Part shown: one piece after another, positions 8,374-15,651 of the stretch | Position numbering within the stretch: the first letter of the stretch is position 1 | How the letters are laid out: the number at the start of each line of letters is the position of its first letter | Origin: Eubacteriaceae bacterium | Lineage (GTDB): Bacteria > Bacillota > Clostridia > Lachnospirales > Lachnospiraceae | Assembly: GCA_910574895.1 (NCBI GenBank) | Contig: CAJTDQ010000004.1 | Location: forward strand, 1-64,000 | Direction: 5' to 3' | DNA length: 64,000 nt | Position numbers and translations under genes: made by a program | Notes under the pieces: model-generated | Databases searched by the model: none | Told to the model about the DNA's origin: nothing | What the model saw: only the letters and a program-made list of their open reading frames with translations

Positions 8374-9201
8374 ATGCCCTTTTTCCAACCTGTTGTACAT
8401 AGTGATAATAATTTATTAGGATGTGGTTCTCTCCGAGTACAAAGGCCAAAAACAAATGAAAGAATGGAAAAAACCGAAATGTCCCAAGGAAAAAGGGTAT
8501 ATTTATTTACCTCCTCTGGAAGTATTACTTTGGAGGCTGCTATTGTGACTACGTTGTTTTTATTAATGGCATTTTCTATTCTGGGCTATATGTCACTTTT
8601 AAATAAGCAGTTGTCATATCAGATAAAAGTAAATAATACAGCTGTGGCTATGGCAAAATTAAAATTTTATAAAGAGACGGTGGGTAAAATTACAAATTAT
8701 CAACAGTATACAAGAGAATTAGAAAAAGAAGTAAATTTTAATGAATTAAGTGTAAAAGAGAATCAGATAGATGTCATAGATATTATATCAGGATTTGTTT
8801 ATAAAGTTCCTTGGATAGGGAAGAAGATAAAAATAACGGAACGATGCAGGGTAAAAGACTGGACAGGTTGTGATATTACAAAGCAACAAAAGTTAGTTTA
8901 CATAACAAAAAACGGAAAGGTGTATCATGTGACAAAAGAATGTAGTCATTTGTCATTGAGCATAAGAAAAATAAATTATAGTCAACTGGATGAAGAAAGA
9001 AATTGTTATGGAGTAAAATATAAAAGGTGTGCTATATGTTTAGGAAATAAACAAACGCTGGCAACAGATATATTTGTAACAGAAGATGGTGATAAATTTC
9101 ATAGTAGTTTGATGTGTAGTGGGCTGCTACGAAATATTATTATTATAGATAAAAGTGAAGTGGGAAACAGAAAACCTTGCAGCAGATGTTCGGGAGGATA
9201 A
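8374..9201 (+). CDS. TadE-like pseudopilin with two C-terminal Cys/His modules
   Basis: 275 residues. The start has GAGGAGGTGA ahead of it. Gly49 followed by SITLE puts Glu54 at +5 after a predicted prepilin cleavage, then a hydrophobic helix (about 55-75). The C-terminal part carries two copies of one motif: His185-x4-Cys190...Cys219-x2-Cys222, and His243-x4-Cys248...Cys269-x2-Cys272, each preceded by a T-x-x-G-x-x-[YF]-H strand. They look like small metal-binding or disulphide modules exposed outside the cell. The 49-residue leader is long for a prepilin. Its stop overlaps the reading frame of the next gene region, suggesting coupling. Confidence 0.75.
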   Translation: MPFFQPVVHSDNNLLGCGSLRVQRPKTNERMEKTEMSQGKRVYLFTSSGSITLEAAIVTTLFLLMAFSILGYMSLLNKQLSYQIKVNNTAVAMAKLKFYKETVGKITNYQQYTRELEKEVNFNELSVKENQIDVIDIISGFVYKVPWIGKKIKITERCRVKDWTGCDITKQQKLVYITKNGKVYHVTKECSHLSLSIRKINYSQLDEERNCYGVKYKRCAICLGNKQTLATDIFVTEDGDKFHSSLMCSGLLRNIIIIDKSEVGNRKPCSRCSGG

Positions 9202-9208
9202 ACTAAGG

Positions 9209-9643
9209 GTGTTATTTAAAATATGGAGCAGTGGATTTTTACTTGGATGTGCAATTGTGGACATAAAAACAAAAAAAGTTTATCAAAATATATGTGTTAT
9301 AAATTATTTAATTGCAATTATAATAAAAATTCATTTATCACAGTTTCAGGTACAGCCTTTTATAGAGGGTTTATGTTTGTGTATGGTATTACTATTGATT
9401 TCATTCATATCGAAGCAGGCGATAGGGTATGGTGATATATTCATAATGTTAGCATTGACAGGAATATTACATGCAAAAGATGTTGTAAAAATATTGTTTT
9501 TAGCCTTATTTATCTGTTGTGTTTTCTCAATGGTTATGCTGTTAACTAAAAGATTAAATATAAAAAGCACAGTACCATTTGTTCCGTTTTTGTTGGCAGG
9601 AGATATTGTATGGATAATATTAGGAGAAATATATGTATCGTAA
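9209..9643 (+). CDS. Minimal A24 prepilin peptidase (TadV/CpaA-like)
   Basis: 144 residues from the GTG at 9209, with GGGAGG 11 nt upstream; the longer in-frame ORF overlaps the previous gene. It is an integral membrane aspartyl protease with about five helices. The two catalytic aspartates of the family are visible: Asp18 in VDIKTKKV and Asp76 in the GYGD motif (73-76). It lacks the N-terminal methylase domain of PilD-type enzymes, as usual for Tad/FlaK-type peptidases. Likely substrates are the Flp prepilin (6458) and the two TadE-like proteins flanking it. Confidence 0.85.
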   Translation: MLFKIWSSGFLLGCAIVDIKTKKVYQNICVINYLIAIIIKIHLSQFQVQPFIEGLCLCMVLLLISFISKQAIGYGDIFIMLALTGILHAKDVVKILFLALFICCVFSMVMLLTKRLNIKSTVPFVPFLLAGDIVWIILGEIYVS

Positions 9644-10028
9644 GTGGAAAACAGTAAAATATGGCATGATAACAGTAGAGGCATCTATTGTTGTACCAAT
9701 TGTTATGTTTGTTATTACATCATTTATTTTTATGTCATTTTGGATGCATGATATTGTTAGTATTCGAAGTGGAATGTATTCACATGCGTTTTATTGTGGT
9801 AAAAATGTAATGCCATCTATGTTTGCATTATGCCCACAAATGGTAAGAACGGAGACGGAAAATAGTTTTAAAATCAAAATATATATAAAAAAGAATGAAA
9901 ACATGCAGTTTTTAAAATATATATTAAATAGTAATAGTGAAGAGATATTGGTAGTACAGAAAACAATGAATGCAGAAATTTTATATGCAGCACGGGCAAT
10001 TATGGATATGAGAAAGGAAGAAAACTAA
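9633..10028 (+). CDS. TadE-like pseudopilin
   Basis: 131 residues. Gly11 followed by MITVE places Glu16 at +5 after a predicted prepilin cleavage, then a hydrophobic helix (SIVVPIVMFVITSFIFMSF). The remainder, about 95 residues, is extracytoplasmic with two Cys (YCGKNVMPSMFALC). It overlaps the peptidase gene by 11 bp and its stop overlaps the next ATG. Probable minor pilin. Confidence 0.75.
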   Translation: MYRKWKTVKYGMITVEASIVVPIVMFVITSFIFMSFWMHDIVSIRSGMYSHAFYCGKNVMPSMFALCPQMVRTETENSFKIKIYIKKNENMQFLKYILNSNSEEILVVQKTMNAEILYAARAIMDMRKEEN

Positions 10029-11137
10029 TGGAAATATCATATATAAAAGATGGAAACAAAAACTTGATGATAGTAAAGGGAATTAGTATTGACGAAAATG
10101 ACTATAGGCTGCAGATGATTATAAAAAACCATATTGATGGTATTGTGCCATTAATGATGGAACAAATGAATAATGAGTATTTGATCAAATATAATGTCTC
10201 TTCAAAAATTAGATTGTCGGACCTTTTTGCCAGAAAACAGATGTCTGGAAAGGAACTTTATTGTTTTATCAAAGATTTAAAAATCTTATCAGAGAAGATA
10301 AGTGAATATTTATTGAATATTAATAATATTGTATTTGATGTGGAGTTAATATTTTTTAACCGACAGACAGGTAAATATGAATTTTGCTACATTCCAGAAG
10401 AGCATGGGGAGTTTCAATTAAAAATCAGAGATTTATTTGATAAATTATTAGAATATATAAATCATAATGACAAGGAAGTGGTTCAAATAGCTTATGGGGT
10501 ACAGCAATTAACTCTTGCTATGGATTTTACTTTACATGATATATTGCAGTGTGCTTGTGAGAATATGAAAAAGTTAAAAGAAAAAGAGCAAGAACAATCA
10601 AAGACAGATACAAAGATAAAAGTTAATATTCCGGATGAGCAACATAAGAAGAAAGGAATATTAGAAACCATACAAATATGGCTTGGAAAGAAAAATAAAT
10701 ATAAAACAACAGATGAAATAGAAGAAGACAATTATTTAAAAGAGTATTTGGAAGAAGATGAAATGCTCGTGATGGCAGAAGAGGAAGAGCCATATAATCA
10801 AAGAGAAGACAGGACAATGTTGTTGACGAACCAGTTTGTGACACCATCACTTGTTTTAAAGGCAATTGGTACGGAAACGCCCATAGAAGTTAAACCTGCA
10901 GAGTTTCCATACATTATTGGAAAAAGTGAATATAGTTGTAATTTTTGTATTGACAGTGCAGTAGTAAGCAGAGTACATATGAGAATAGTAGAAGAGTTAA
11001 ATGATTTTTATGTAGAAGACTTAAATTCGACAAATGGTACATTTATTAATGGTGAAAAAATATCATCTCACAATCTTGAGCCGATTCATACTGGAGATAA
11101 ATTAACGATAGCCAATATAGATTTCATTGTGGAGTAA
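10028..11137 (+). CDS. DUF6382-like and FHA-domain protein
   Basis: 369 residues, last gene of the pilus operon. The N-terminal 180 residues resemble DUF6382, a domain I recall being paired with FHA domains in Lachnospiraceae. A highly charged linker (about 185-280) follows. The C-terminal FHA domain (about 288-369) shows the phosphothreonine-binding motifs: YIIGKSE, VSRVHMRI and LNSTNGTFING. FHA proteins read Ser/Thr phosphorylation, so the pilus system is probably under kinase control, but no kinase gene is in the window. No membrane span; cytoplasmic. Confidence 0.85.
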   Translation: MEISYIKDGNKNLMIVKGISIDENDYRLQMIIKNHIDGIVPLMMEQMNNEYLIKYNVSSKIRLSDLFARKQMSGKELYCFIKDLKILSEKISEYLLNINNIVFDVELIFFNRQTGKYEFCYIPEEHGEFQLKIRDLFDKLLEYINHNDKEVVQIAYGVQQLTLAMDFTLHDILQCACENMKKLKEKEQEQSKTDTKIKVNIPDEQHKKKGILETIQIWLGKKNKYKTTDEIEEDNYLKEYLEEDEMLVMAEEEEPYNQREDRTMLLTNQFVTPSLVLKAIGTETPIEVKPAEFPYIIGKSEYSCNFCIDSAVVSRVHMRIVEELNDFYVEDLNSTNGTFINGEKISSHNLEPIHTGDKLTIANIDFIVE

Positions 11138-11210
11138 AGCTGATAAAAATGATATACTTTGTTTTATAAAAAGGTTGATATGATATGAACTCATGGAAAG
11201 GATATTTGTG

Positions 11211-11936
11211 ATGGATGAGAAAATTGCGGAGTTAAAGAAAATAATTGAAGAAAGTGATAATATAGTATTTTTCGGAGGGGCGGGTGTTTCTACAGAGAGT
11301 GGAGTTCCGGACTTTCGTAGTGTTGATGGACTATATAATCAGGAATATGATTACCCGCCGGAAATTATATTAAGCCATACTTTTTATAAAAAGAATCCTG
11401 AAGAGTTTTATCGCTTTTATAGAAATAAAATGTTATTGCCGGATGTGAAACCTAATGATGCCCATAAAGCTTTGGCAAAATTAGAAGAGAGGGGAAAACT
11501 AAAGGCAGTTATAACACAGAATATTGATGGATTGCACCAGATGGCAGGCAGCAAAGTGGTATATGAACTGCATGGGTCTGTGCATAGAAACCATTGTCAA
11601 AAGTGTCGGAAGTTTTATGGATTTGATGAGATATATAAAATGAAAGATGTACCGAAATGTGAGTGTGGAGGGGTCATCAAACCGGATGTCGTTTTATATG
11701 AGGAAGGATTAGATGAAAGGACAATACAACTTTCTGTACAGGCTATTACACAGGCTGAGGTACTTATTATAGGAGGAACATCTTTGGCAGTGTACCCGGC
11801 AGCGGGGTTGGTGGATTATTTTAAAGGAAAGAAACTTGTGTTAATTAATAAAGGCAGAACACAAAAAGAACAGAGGGCAGATTTGGTTATTAATGAGCCT
11901 ATCGGAGAGGTATTTCGTCAGGTTGTGGGACTATAA
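11211..11936 (+). CDS. cobB: Sir2-family NAD-dependent protein deacylase
   Basis: 241 residues. The ATG at 11211 follows GAAAGGATATTTGTG; an in-frame ATG at 11193 has no good site. Motifs in order: NAD-binding GAGVSTESGVPDFRS, catalytic region TQNIDGLH and ELHGSVHRN (catalytic His), a Cys4 zinc site (CQKC and CECGG), and GTSLAVYPAAGLV. Family members remove acyl groups from lysine using NAD. It follows the pilus operon by about 70 bp but ends at its own terminator. Confidence 0.93.
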   Translation: MDEKIAELKKIIEESDNIVFFGGAGVSTESGVPDFRSVDGLYNQEYDYPPEIILSHTFYKKNPEEFYRFYRNKMLLPDVKPNDAHKALAKLEERGKLKAVITQNIDGLHQMAGSKVVYELHGSVHRNHCQKCRKFYGFDEIYKMKDVPKCECGGVIKPDVVLYEEGLDERTIQLSVQAITQAEVLIIGGTSLAVYPAAGLVDYFKGKKLVLINKGRTQKEQRADLVINEPIGEVFRQVVGL

Positions 11937-11957
11937 AAGACATATTGTATTATGGAG

Positions 11958-11986
11958 GGCACTGCTGTATAAGCAGTGTCTTTTTT
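11958..11986 (+). terminator. Rho-independent terminator after the sirtuin gene
   Basis: GGCACTGCT (11958-11966) pairs with AGCAGTGTC (11972-11980), 5-nt loop, followed by six T. Confidence 0.9.
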
Positions 11987-12017
11987 GTCGCAAAGTTTTT
12001 GGAATCTATACATGGTT

Positions 12018-12050
12018 TTGACAAATTAAAACAAGACGGCTGTGCTATGA
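12018..12050 (+). promoter_or_regulatory. Possible promoter of the MPN-like/LysM gene
   Basis: TTGACA at 12018-12023 and an extended -10 TGCTATGAT ending at 12050. The spacing to TATGAT is long (21 bp), so the extended -10 may act alone. Low certainty. Confidence 0.35.
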
Positions 12051-12081
12051 TTGGGACGTATTTTAGAAAAGGAGGGGGCCC

Positions 12082-13248
12082 ATGATAGAGATGGTATATA
12101 GCAGTAAAGAGTCACAGGAGCAAGAAAATGTAATAATTCCTAAAAACATACGCCAGATGGGGGAGAATGATTCAAACCAAAAAATTTATATCGAAGATAA
12201 TGTAATGACACTTCTCAGAAAAAAAACACAAAACCCGGATGATATTAAATATGGAGTTTTACTGGGGGAAATAAAAAGAAAGAAAAATAATACATATGTG
12301 TTTGTAAAAGCAATGGTAGAAGTGCGTGATATCATTGAGAATAGTCTGATATTTAATGATGATATCTGGTCCGATATATATAAAGACATCAAAAAGTTTT
12401 TTGGTCGTATGGATATTGTTGGCTGGTTTGTGTCAGTTCCGTATCGTGTGAGGGACGATCTAAAAGGAATTAGAAAGCTGCATATGGACAATTTTGCTGG
12501 TAATGACAAAATTTGCTTTTTAAGTGATAGAACAGAGAACGATGAAAGTTTCTATATGTGCAGACGTGGAAAACTCGAAAAGCAAAAGGGATACTATATC
12601 TATTATGAAAAAAATGAGAAAATGAAAAAATATATGAAGAGTATGAATAATGAAAAAAGAGAAGAGAAGCCGGTAGAAAACAATAAAGTAGAAATAAAAG
12701 AAAAACCAACGAATGAGTCAAAAAGTTTTAGAGAGATACTAAAAGAAGAAGGTCAGACGGTAAAACAGGGACGTGTCGCATATGGAATCAGTGGATTATT
12801 GATTGTAGCTTTACTATTATCTACTGTGGTAATGTTAAATAATTATGGAGAATTAAAAAATATCAAACAGACATTAGCAGGATATAGTATGGACGAAGAG
12901 GCAAGAGTAGTAAATCAGATGTTAAACGGTGAGGATGCTACTACACAATTGGCTACTGTTAATCAGACAACAACAATAGGAAGAGAAACGGAGCCAGTTA
13001 CGCAGGAACCTGAGAGTACAGAAATAGAGACGACTAGTATGATAGAGAAAATGACTACAAAATCAAAACAAAAACCTGTAAACAATAATGTGACTGGTAC
13101 AACTTATACTGTTAAAAAAGGTCAGACATTGTATGATATTAGCATGAAAGTATATGGAACCAGTCAAATGGTGGAGGAAATTAGAAAATATAATGATATT
13201 GATGAAGATTATAAAATTATCGAAGGTCAAAAAATAAAACTGCCATAA
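12082..13248 (+). CDS. Membrane-anchored protein: degenerate MPN/JAMM-like domain, transmembrane helix, LysM
   Basis: 388 residues, RBS AAGGAGGGGG. Residues 35-175 resemble an MPN/JAMM fold: GVLLGEIKRKKNN (58-70) and DIVGWFVSVP (111-120), where active enzymes have GWxHSHP. Both metal-binding His of that motif are Val here (Val117, Val119), so isopeptidase activity is not expected. Then a charged linker, one membrane helix (about 230-250, GISGLLIVALLLSTVVML), a Thr/Glu-rich segment and a C-terminal LysM domain (about 342-388, YTVKKGQTLYDISMKVYG). Topology inferred: pseudo-MPN domain inside the cell, LysM outside on peptidoglycan. I do not know a named family with this order. Confidence 0.75.
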   Translation: MIEMVYSSKESQEQENVIIPKNIRQMGENDSNQKIYIEDNVMTLLRKKTQNPDDIKYGVLLGEIKRKKNNTYVFVKAMVEVRDIIENSLIFNDDIWSDIYKDIKKFFGRMDIVGWFVSVPYRVRDDLKGIRKLHMDNFAGNDKICFLSDRTENDESFYMCRRGKLEKQKGYYIYYEKNEKMKKYMKSMNNEKREEKPVENNKVEIKEKPTNESKSFREILKEEGQTVKQGRVAYGISGLLIVALLLSTVVMLNNYGELKNIKQTLAGYSMDEEARVVNQMLNGEDATTQLATVNQTTTIGRETEPVTQEPESTEIETTSMIEKMTTKSKQKPVNNNVTGTTYTVKKGQTLYDISMKVYGTSQMVEEIRKYNDIDEDYKIIEGQKIKLP

Positions 13249-13316
13249 AAAAGATAGTGCCATAATCGTCAACTTATTGTATAATCGTTATAGATTTGAA
13301 AATAGGAAGTGGGATT

Positions 13317-14513
13317 GTGGCACGAATAAATTCAAGTAAAGTAAGAAATTTTAAAAAGTCTTTTCCAGGTTCACAGATTTGGGATTTTATAAAAGCGCAT
13401 ACAAATAGAGTAACTGTTAGAATTGGCTTGGGTATTATTATTGTAGTCATTGTCGTTTTATCTATTTATTTGTATAAACGTTACAATAGTTATGATGATT
13501 ATAAAGTTTTAAATTATATAAAAGTGGACAGCAGTTCAAATAGTAAATACCTATCGTATCAGGATTTTGTCATAAAGTATAGTGGTGACGGCATATCATA
13601 TATAGATGATGAAGGGACTGTATGGGATGAATCATATCAGATGAAGACACCGATCGTAGATATCTGTGAGGATTATATTGCGGTGGCAGATAAAAACAGT
13701 AACGATATATACATTTATAACGAAGATGGAAAACAGGGAAAAATTACGACAAGTTTTCCTATTATTAAGGTTGAAGTAGCGAATCAAGGTGTTGTGGCAG
13801 CTTTGTTAGAAGATAAGAATGCCAATCATATTGAAGTTTTTGATAAGGAAGGAAATAAATTAGTTTCTCATAAAACATTGTTAGATGAAAATGGATATCC
13901 GTTGGATTTTTCTATATCAGATGATGGAGAAAAAATGGCGGTATCGTATATTACGATTCATAATGGAGCAATGGGCAACAGAATTGTTTTTTATAACTTT
14001 TCCAATTCAGGAAAGAATTCTGCAAATAAAATAGCAGGAGAACATACACAATATAAAGAAACAATTGTACCGATTGTAAAGTTCTTATCTGACAATGAAG
14101 CAATTGCAGTAGGAGAAAATATTTTCTCAGTATATAAGATAGGAAAACAGTCAGAGCTGGATGAGGAAGTAGAGATAAAAGATGAAATACACAAAGTATT
14201 TTATAGTGAAAAGTATTTAGGATTTATTTTAGAAAATCATAACAGTAAGTATCCATATCGCATTGAGGTCTATGATCTGAGCGGAAAACGTAAGATGAAA
14301 ACAGAAATAAAAATGGAGTATGACAACGTGGATTTTTCCGGAGATAATGTATTAATATATGATGATATGAATTGTCAGATAATCTCATTTGAGGGTGTGG
14401 AGAAATTTAAGGCCATCTTTAAAGGTGAAATAAATGGAATTATACCGGTAGATGGCTCGCGGACATTTTTGTTTATGACAAGGTCAAAGATTCAAAAAGT
14501 AAAATTAAAATAA
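13317..14513 (+). CDS. DUF5711-type membrane-anchored beta-propeller-like protein
   Basis: 398 residues from a GTG at 13317 preceded by GGAAG; a TTG at 13296 is the alternative. An N-terminal cytoplasmic stretch is followed by one helix (LGIIIVVIVVLSIYLYK) and a large extracytoplasmic part with repeated beta strands (ISYIDDEGTVWDESYQM, IYIYNEDGKQGKI and similar), like WD/PQQ-type propeller blades. The DUF5711 call is from overall resemblance. Function unknown. It sits between the LysM protein and CvpA, and cell-envelope work is likely. Confidence 0.7.
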   Translation: MARINSSKVRNFKKSFPGSQIWDFIKAHTNRVTVRIGLGIIIVVIVVLSIYLYKRYNSYDDYKVLNYIKVDSSSNSKYLSYQDFVIKYSGDGISYIDDEGTVWDESYQMKTPIVDICEDYIAVADKNSNDIYIYNEDGKQGKITTSFPIIKVEVANQGVVAALLEDKNANHIEVFDKEGNKLVSHKTLLDENGYPLDFSISDDGEKMAVSYITIHNGAMGNRIVFYNFSNSGKNSANKIAGEHTQYKETIVPIVKFLSDNEAIAVGENIFSVYKIGKQSELDEEVEIKDEIHKVFYSEKYLGFILENHNSKYPYRIEVYDLSGKRKMKTEIKMEYDNVDFSGDNVLIYDDMNCQIISFEGVEKFKAIFKGEINGIIPVDGSRTFLFMTRSKIQKVKLK

Positions 14514-14526
14514 GAGAGTACAAAAG

Positions 14527-14546
14527 AAACCTGTAAGTTCAGGTTT
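14527..14546 (+). other. Small hairpin before the cvpA RBS
   Basis: AAACCTG (14527-14533) pairs with CAGGTTT (14540-14546), 6-nt loop, ending just before GGAGGG. It lacks a T-tract; it could influence ribosome access or be a processing site. Confidence 0.3.
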
Positions 14547-14555
14547 GGAGGGAAC

Positions 14556-15266
14556 ATGGGAAATATATTATTAATATCAGTTGGTTTGTTTATGGTGGCA
14601 ATGATTGCCATTGGATTAAAGAGAGGAATGTTAAAGATGGCATTTTCTCTGGTCTCGGTAATTGTTGTATTGCTGCTTGTAAATCTGTTAACACCGCCAG
14701 TAAAACAATTATTAAAAAACACACCAATATACACAGGTGTGCAGACAGGGATAGAAAAGTATATAAAAGATAATGTTGAAGCTACTGCAGAAAATGTGAC
14801 CCAGTCAGGAGTCAGCGCCCAAAAGAAAATTATTGATAACCTGCCTCTTCCGAAAGAGATAAAGGTTTCATTAAATGAGAATAATACAAAAGAGAGTTAT
14901 GCCTCATTAAAAGTAAACTCTTTTGCAGGTTATATTGGTGAGTCATTAGCTGATATGATTTTAAGTGCAATTACCTTTATATTGTTATTTGTTGTACTGA
15001 CGATATTAGTAAGGATTTTGGTGCATTTATTAGATATTGTAGCAAAATTACCGGTGATAAAGACCTTTAATGCCATTGGTGGAGCGATTATCGGATTGTT
15101 TGAATCAGTAATTATTATTTGGATTTTATGTATTGTTGTAACAGCATTTAGTGCGACAGACTGGGGTCAGGAAGTATGTAAAGCGATTGCAGAAAATGGG
15201 CTTTTAAGTCTGATTTACGACAATAATATGATTCAGCAGTTCATAACAGGAATTTTTAGTGTATAA
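14556..15266 (+). CDS. CvpA family membrane protein
   Basis: 236 residues, RBS TTGGAGGGAAC. Two N-terminal hydrophobic helices (LLISVGLFMVAMIAIGLKRGMLKMAFSL opens the CvpA motif) precede an extracytoplasmic stretch of about 100 residues. Two further helices follow (about 128-205), with NAIGGAIIGLFESVIIIWIL, the family GAxxG signature. In Enterobacteria CvpA is needed for colicin V production and envelope stress resistance; in Firmicutes the function is unclear. Confidence 0.8.
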   Translation: MGNILLISVGLFMVAMIAIGLKRGMLKMAFSLVSVIVVLLLVNLLTPPVKQLLKNTPIYTGVQTGIEKYIKDNVEATAENVTQSGVSAQKKIIDNLPLPKEIKVSLNENNTKESYASLKVNSFAGYIGESLADMILSAITFILLFVVLTILVRILVHLLDIVAKLPVIKTFNAIGGAIIGLFESVIIIWILCIVVTAFSATDWGQEVCKAIAENGLLSLIYDNNMIQQFITGIFSV

Positions 15267-15272
15267 ATGTGT

Positions 15273-15301
15273 TGACAAAACAATGTTCATTTGGTACACT
15301 A
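15273..15301 (+). promoter_or_regulatory. Promoter of tRNA-Glu
   Basis: TTGACA (15273-15278), 17-bp spacer, TACACT (15296-15301), 33 bp before the tRNA 5' end. Confidence 0.75.
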
Positions 15302-15334
15302 CTAACGCTGTGAATACATAAGGTATTCAGATAT

Positions 15335-15406
15335 GGCTCCTTGGTCAAGCGGTTAAGACATCGCCCTTTCACGGCGGTAACACGGGTTCGATTCCCGTAG
15401 GAGTCA
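15335..15406 (+). tRNA. tRNA-Glu (anticodon TTC)
   Basis: 72 nt, complete cloverleaf. Acceptor GGCTCCT pairs with AGGAGTC (15399-15405) with one G-U; discriminator A. The anticodon loop CTTTCAC gives TTC. The T arm GGGTTCGATTCCC is canonical. CCA is not encoded. Confidence 0.96.
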
Positions 15407-15430
15407 TTTCCGTTAGGAGTGATTTCATTC

Positions 15431-15459
15431 TTGACGATAAACAGAACCCTTGTTATAAT
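15431..15459 (+). promoter_or_regulatory. Promoter of tRNA-Cys
   Basis: TTGACG (15431-15436), 17-bp spacer, TATAAT (15454-15459), between the two tRNA genes, so the second tRNA can be made independently. Confidence 0.8.
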
Positions 15460-15478
15460 AAAGAAGTTCTGAATATAT

Positions 15479-15549
15479 GGCGACATAGCCAAGTGGTAAG
15501 GCATCGGTCTGCAACACCGCTATCACCAGTTCAAATCTGGTTGTCGCCT
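15479..15549 (+). tRNA. tRNA-Cys (anticodon GCA)
   Basis: 71 nt. Acceptor GGCGACA pairs with TGTCGCC (15542-15548); discriminator T. The anticodon loop CTGCAAC gives GCA. T arm CCAGTTCAAATCTGG. CCA is not encoded. Confidence 0.96.
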
Positions 15550-15554
15550 CTTAG

Positions 15555-15584
15555 AAAACCGTTCGAGTAATCGAACGGTTTTTT
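15555..15584 (+). terminator. Rho-independent terminator of the tRNA unit
   Basis: AAAACCGTTCGA pairs with TCGAACGGTTTT around a 4-nt loop, followed by further T residues. Confidence 0.93.
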
Positions 15585-15651
15585 ACTATTATAGTAGAAT
15601 TTGCAAAATGAATATGTTATGCTAAAAGATAGAGAAGAAAGGGGAAAGCAT

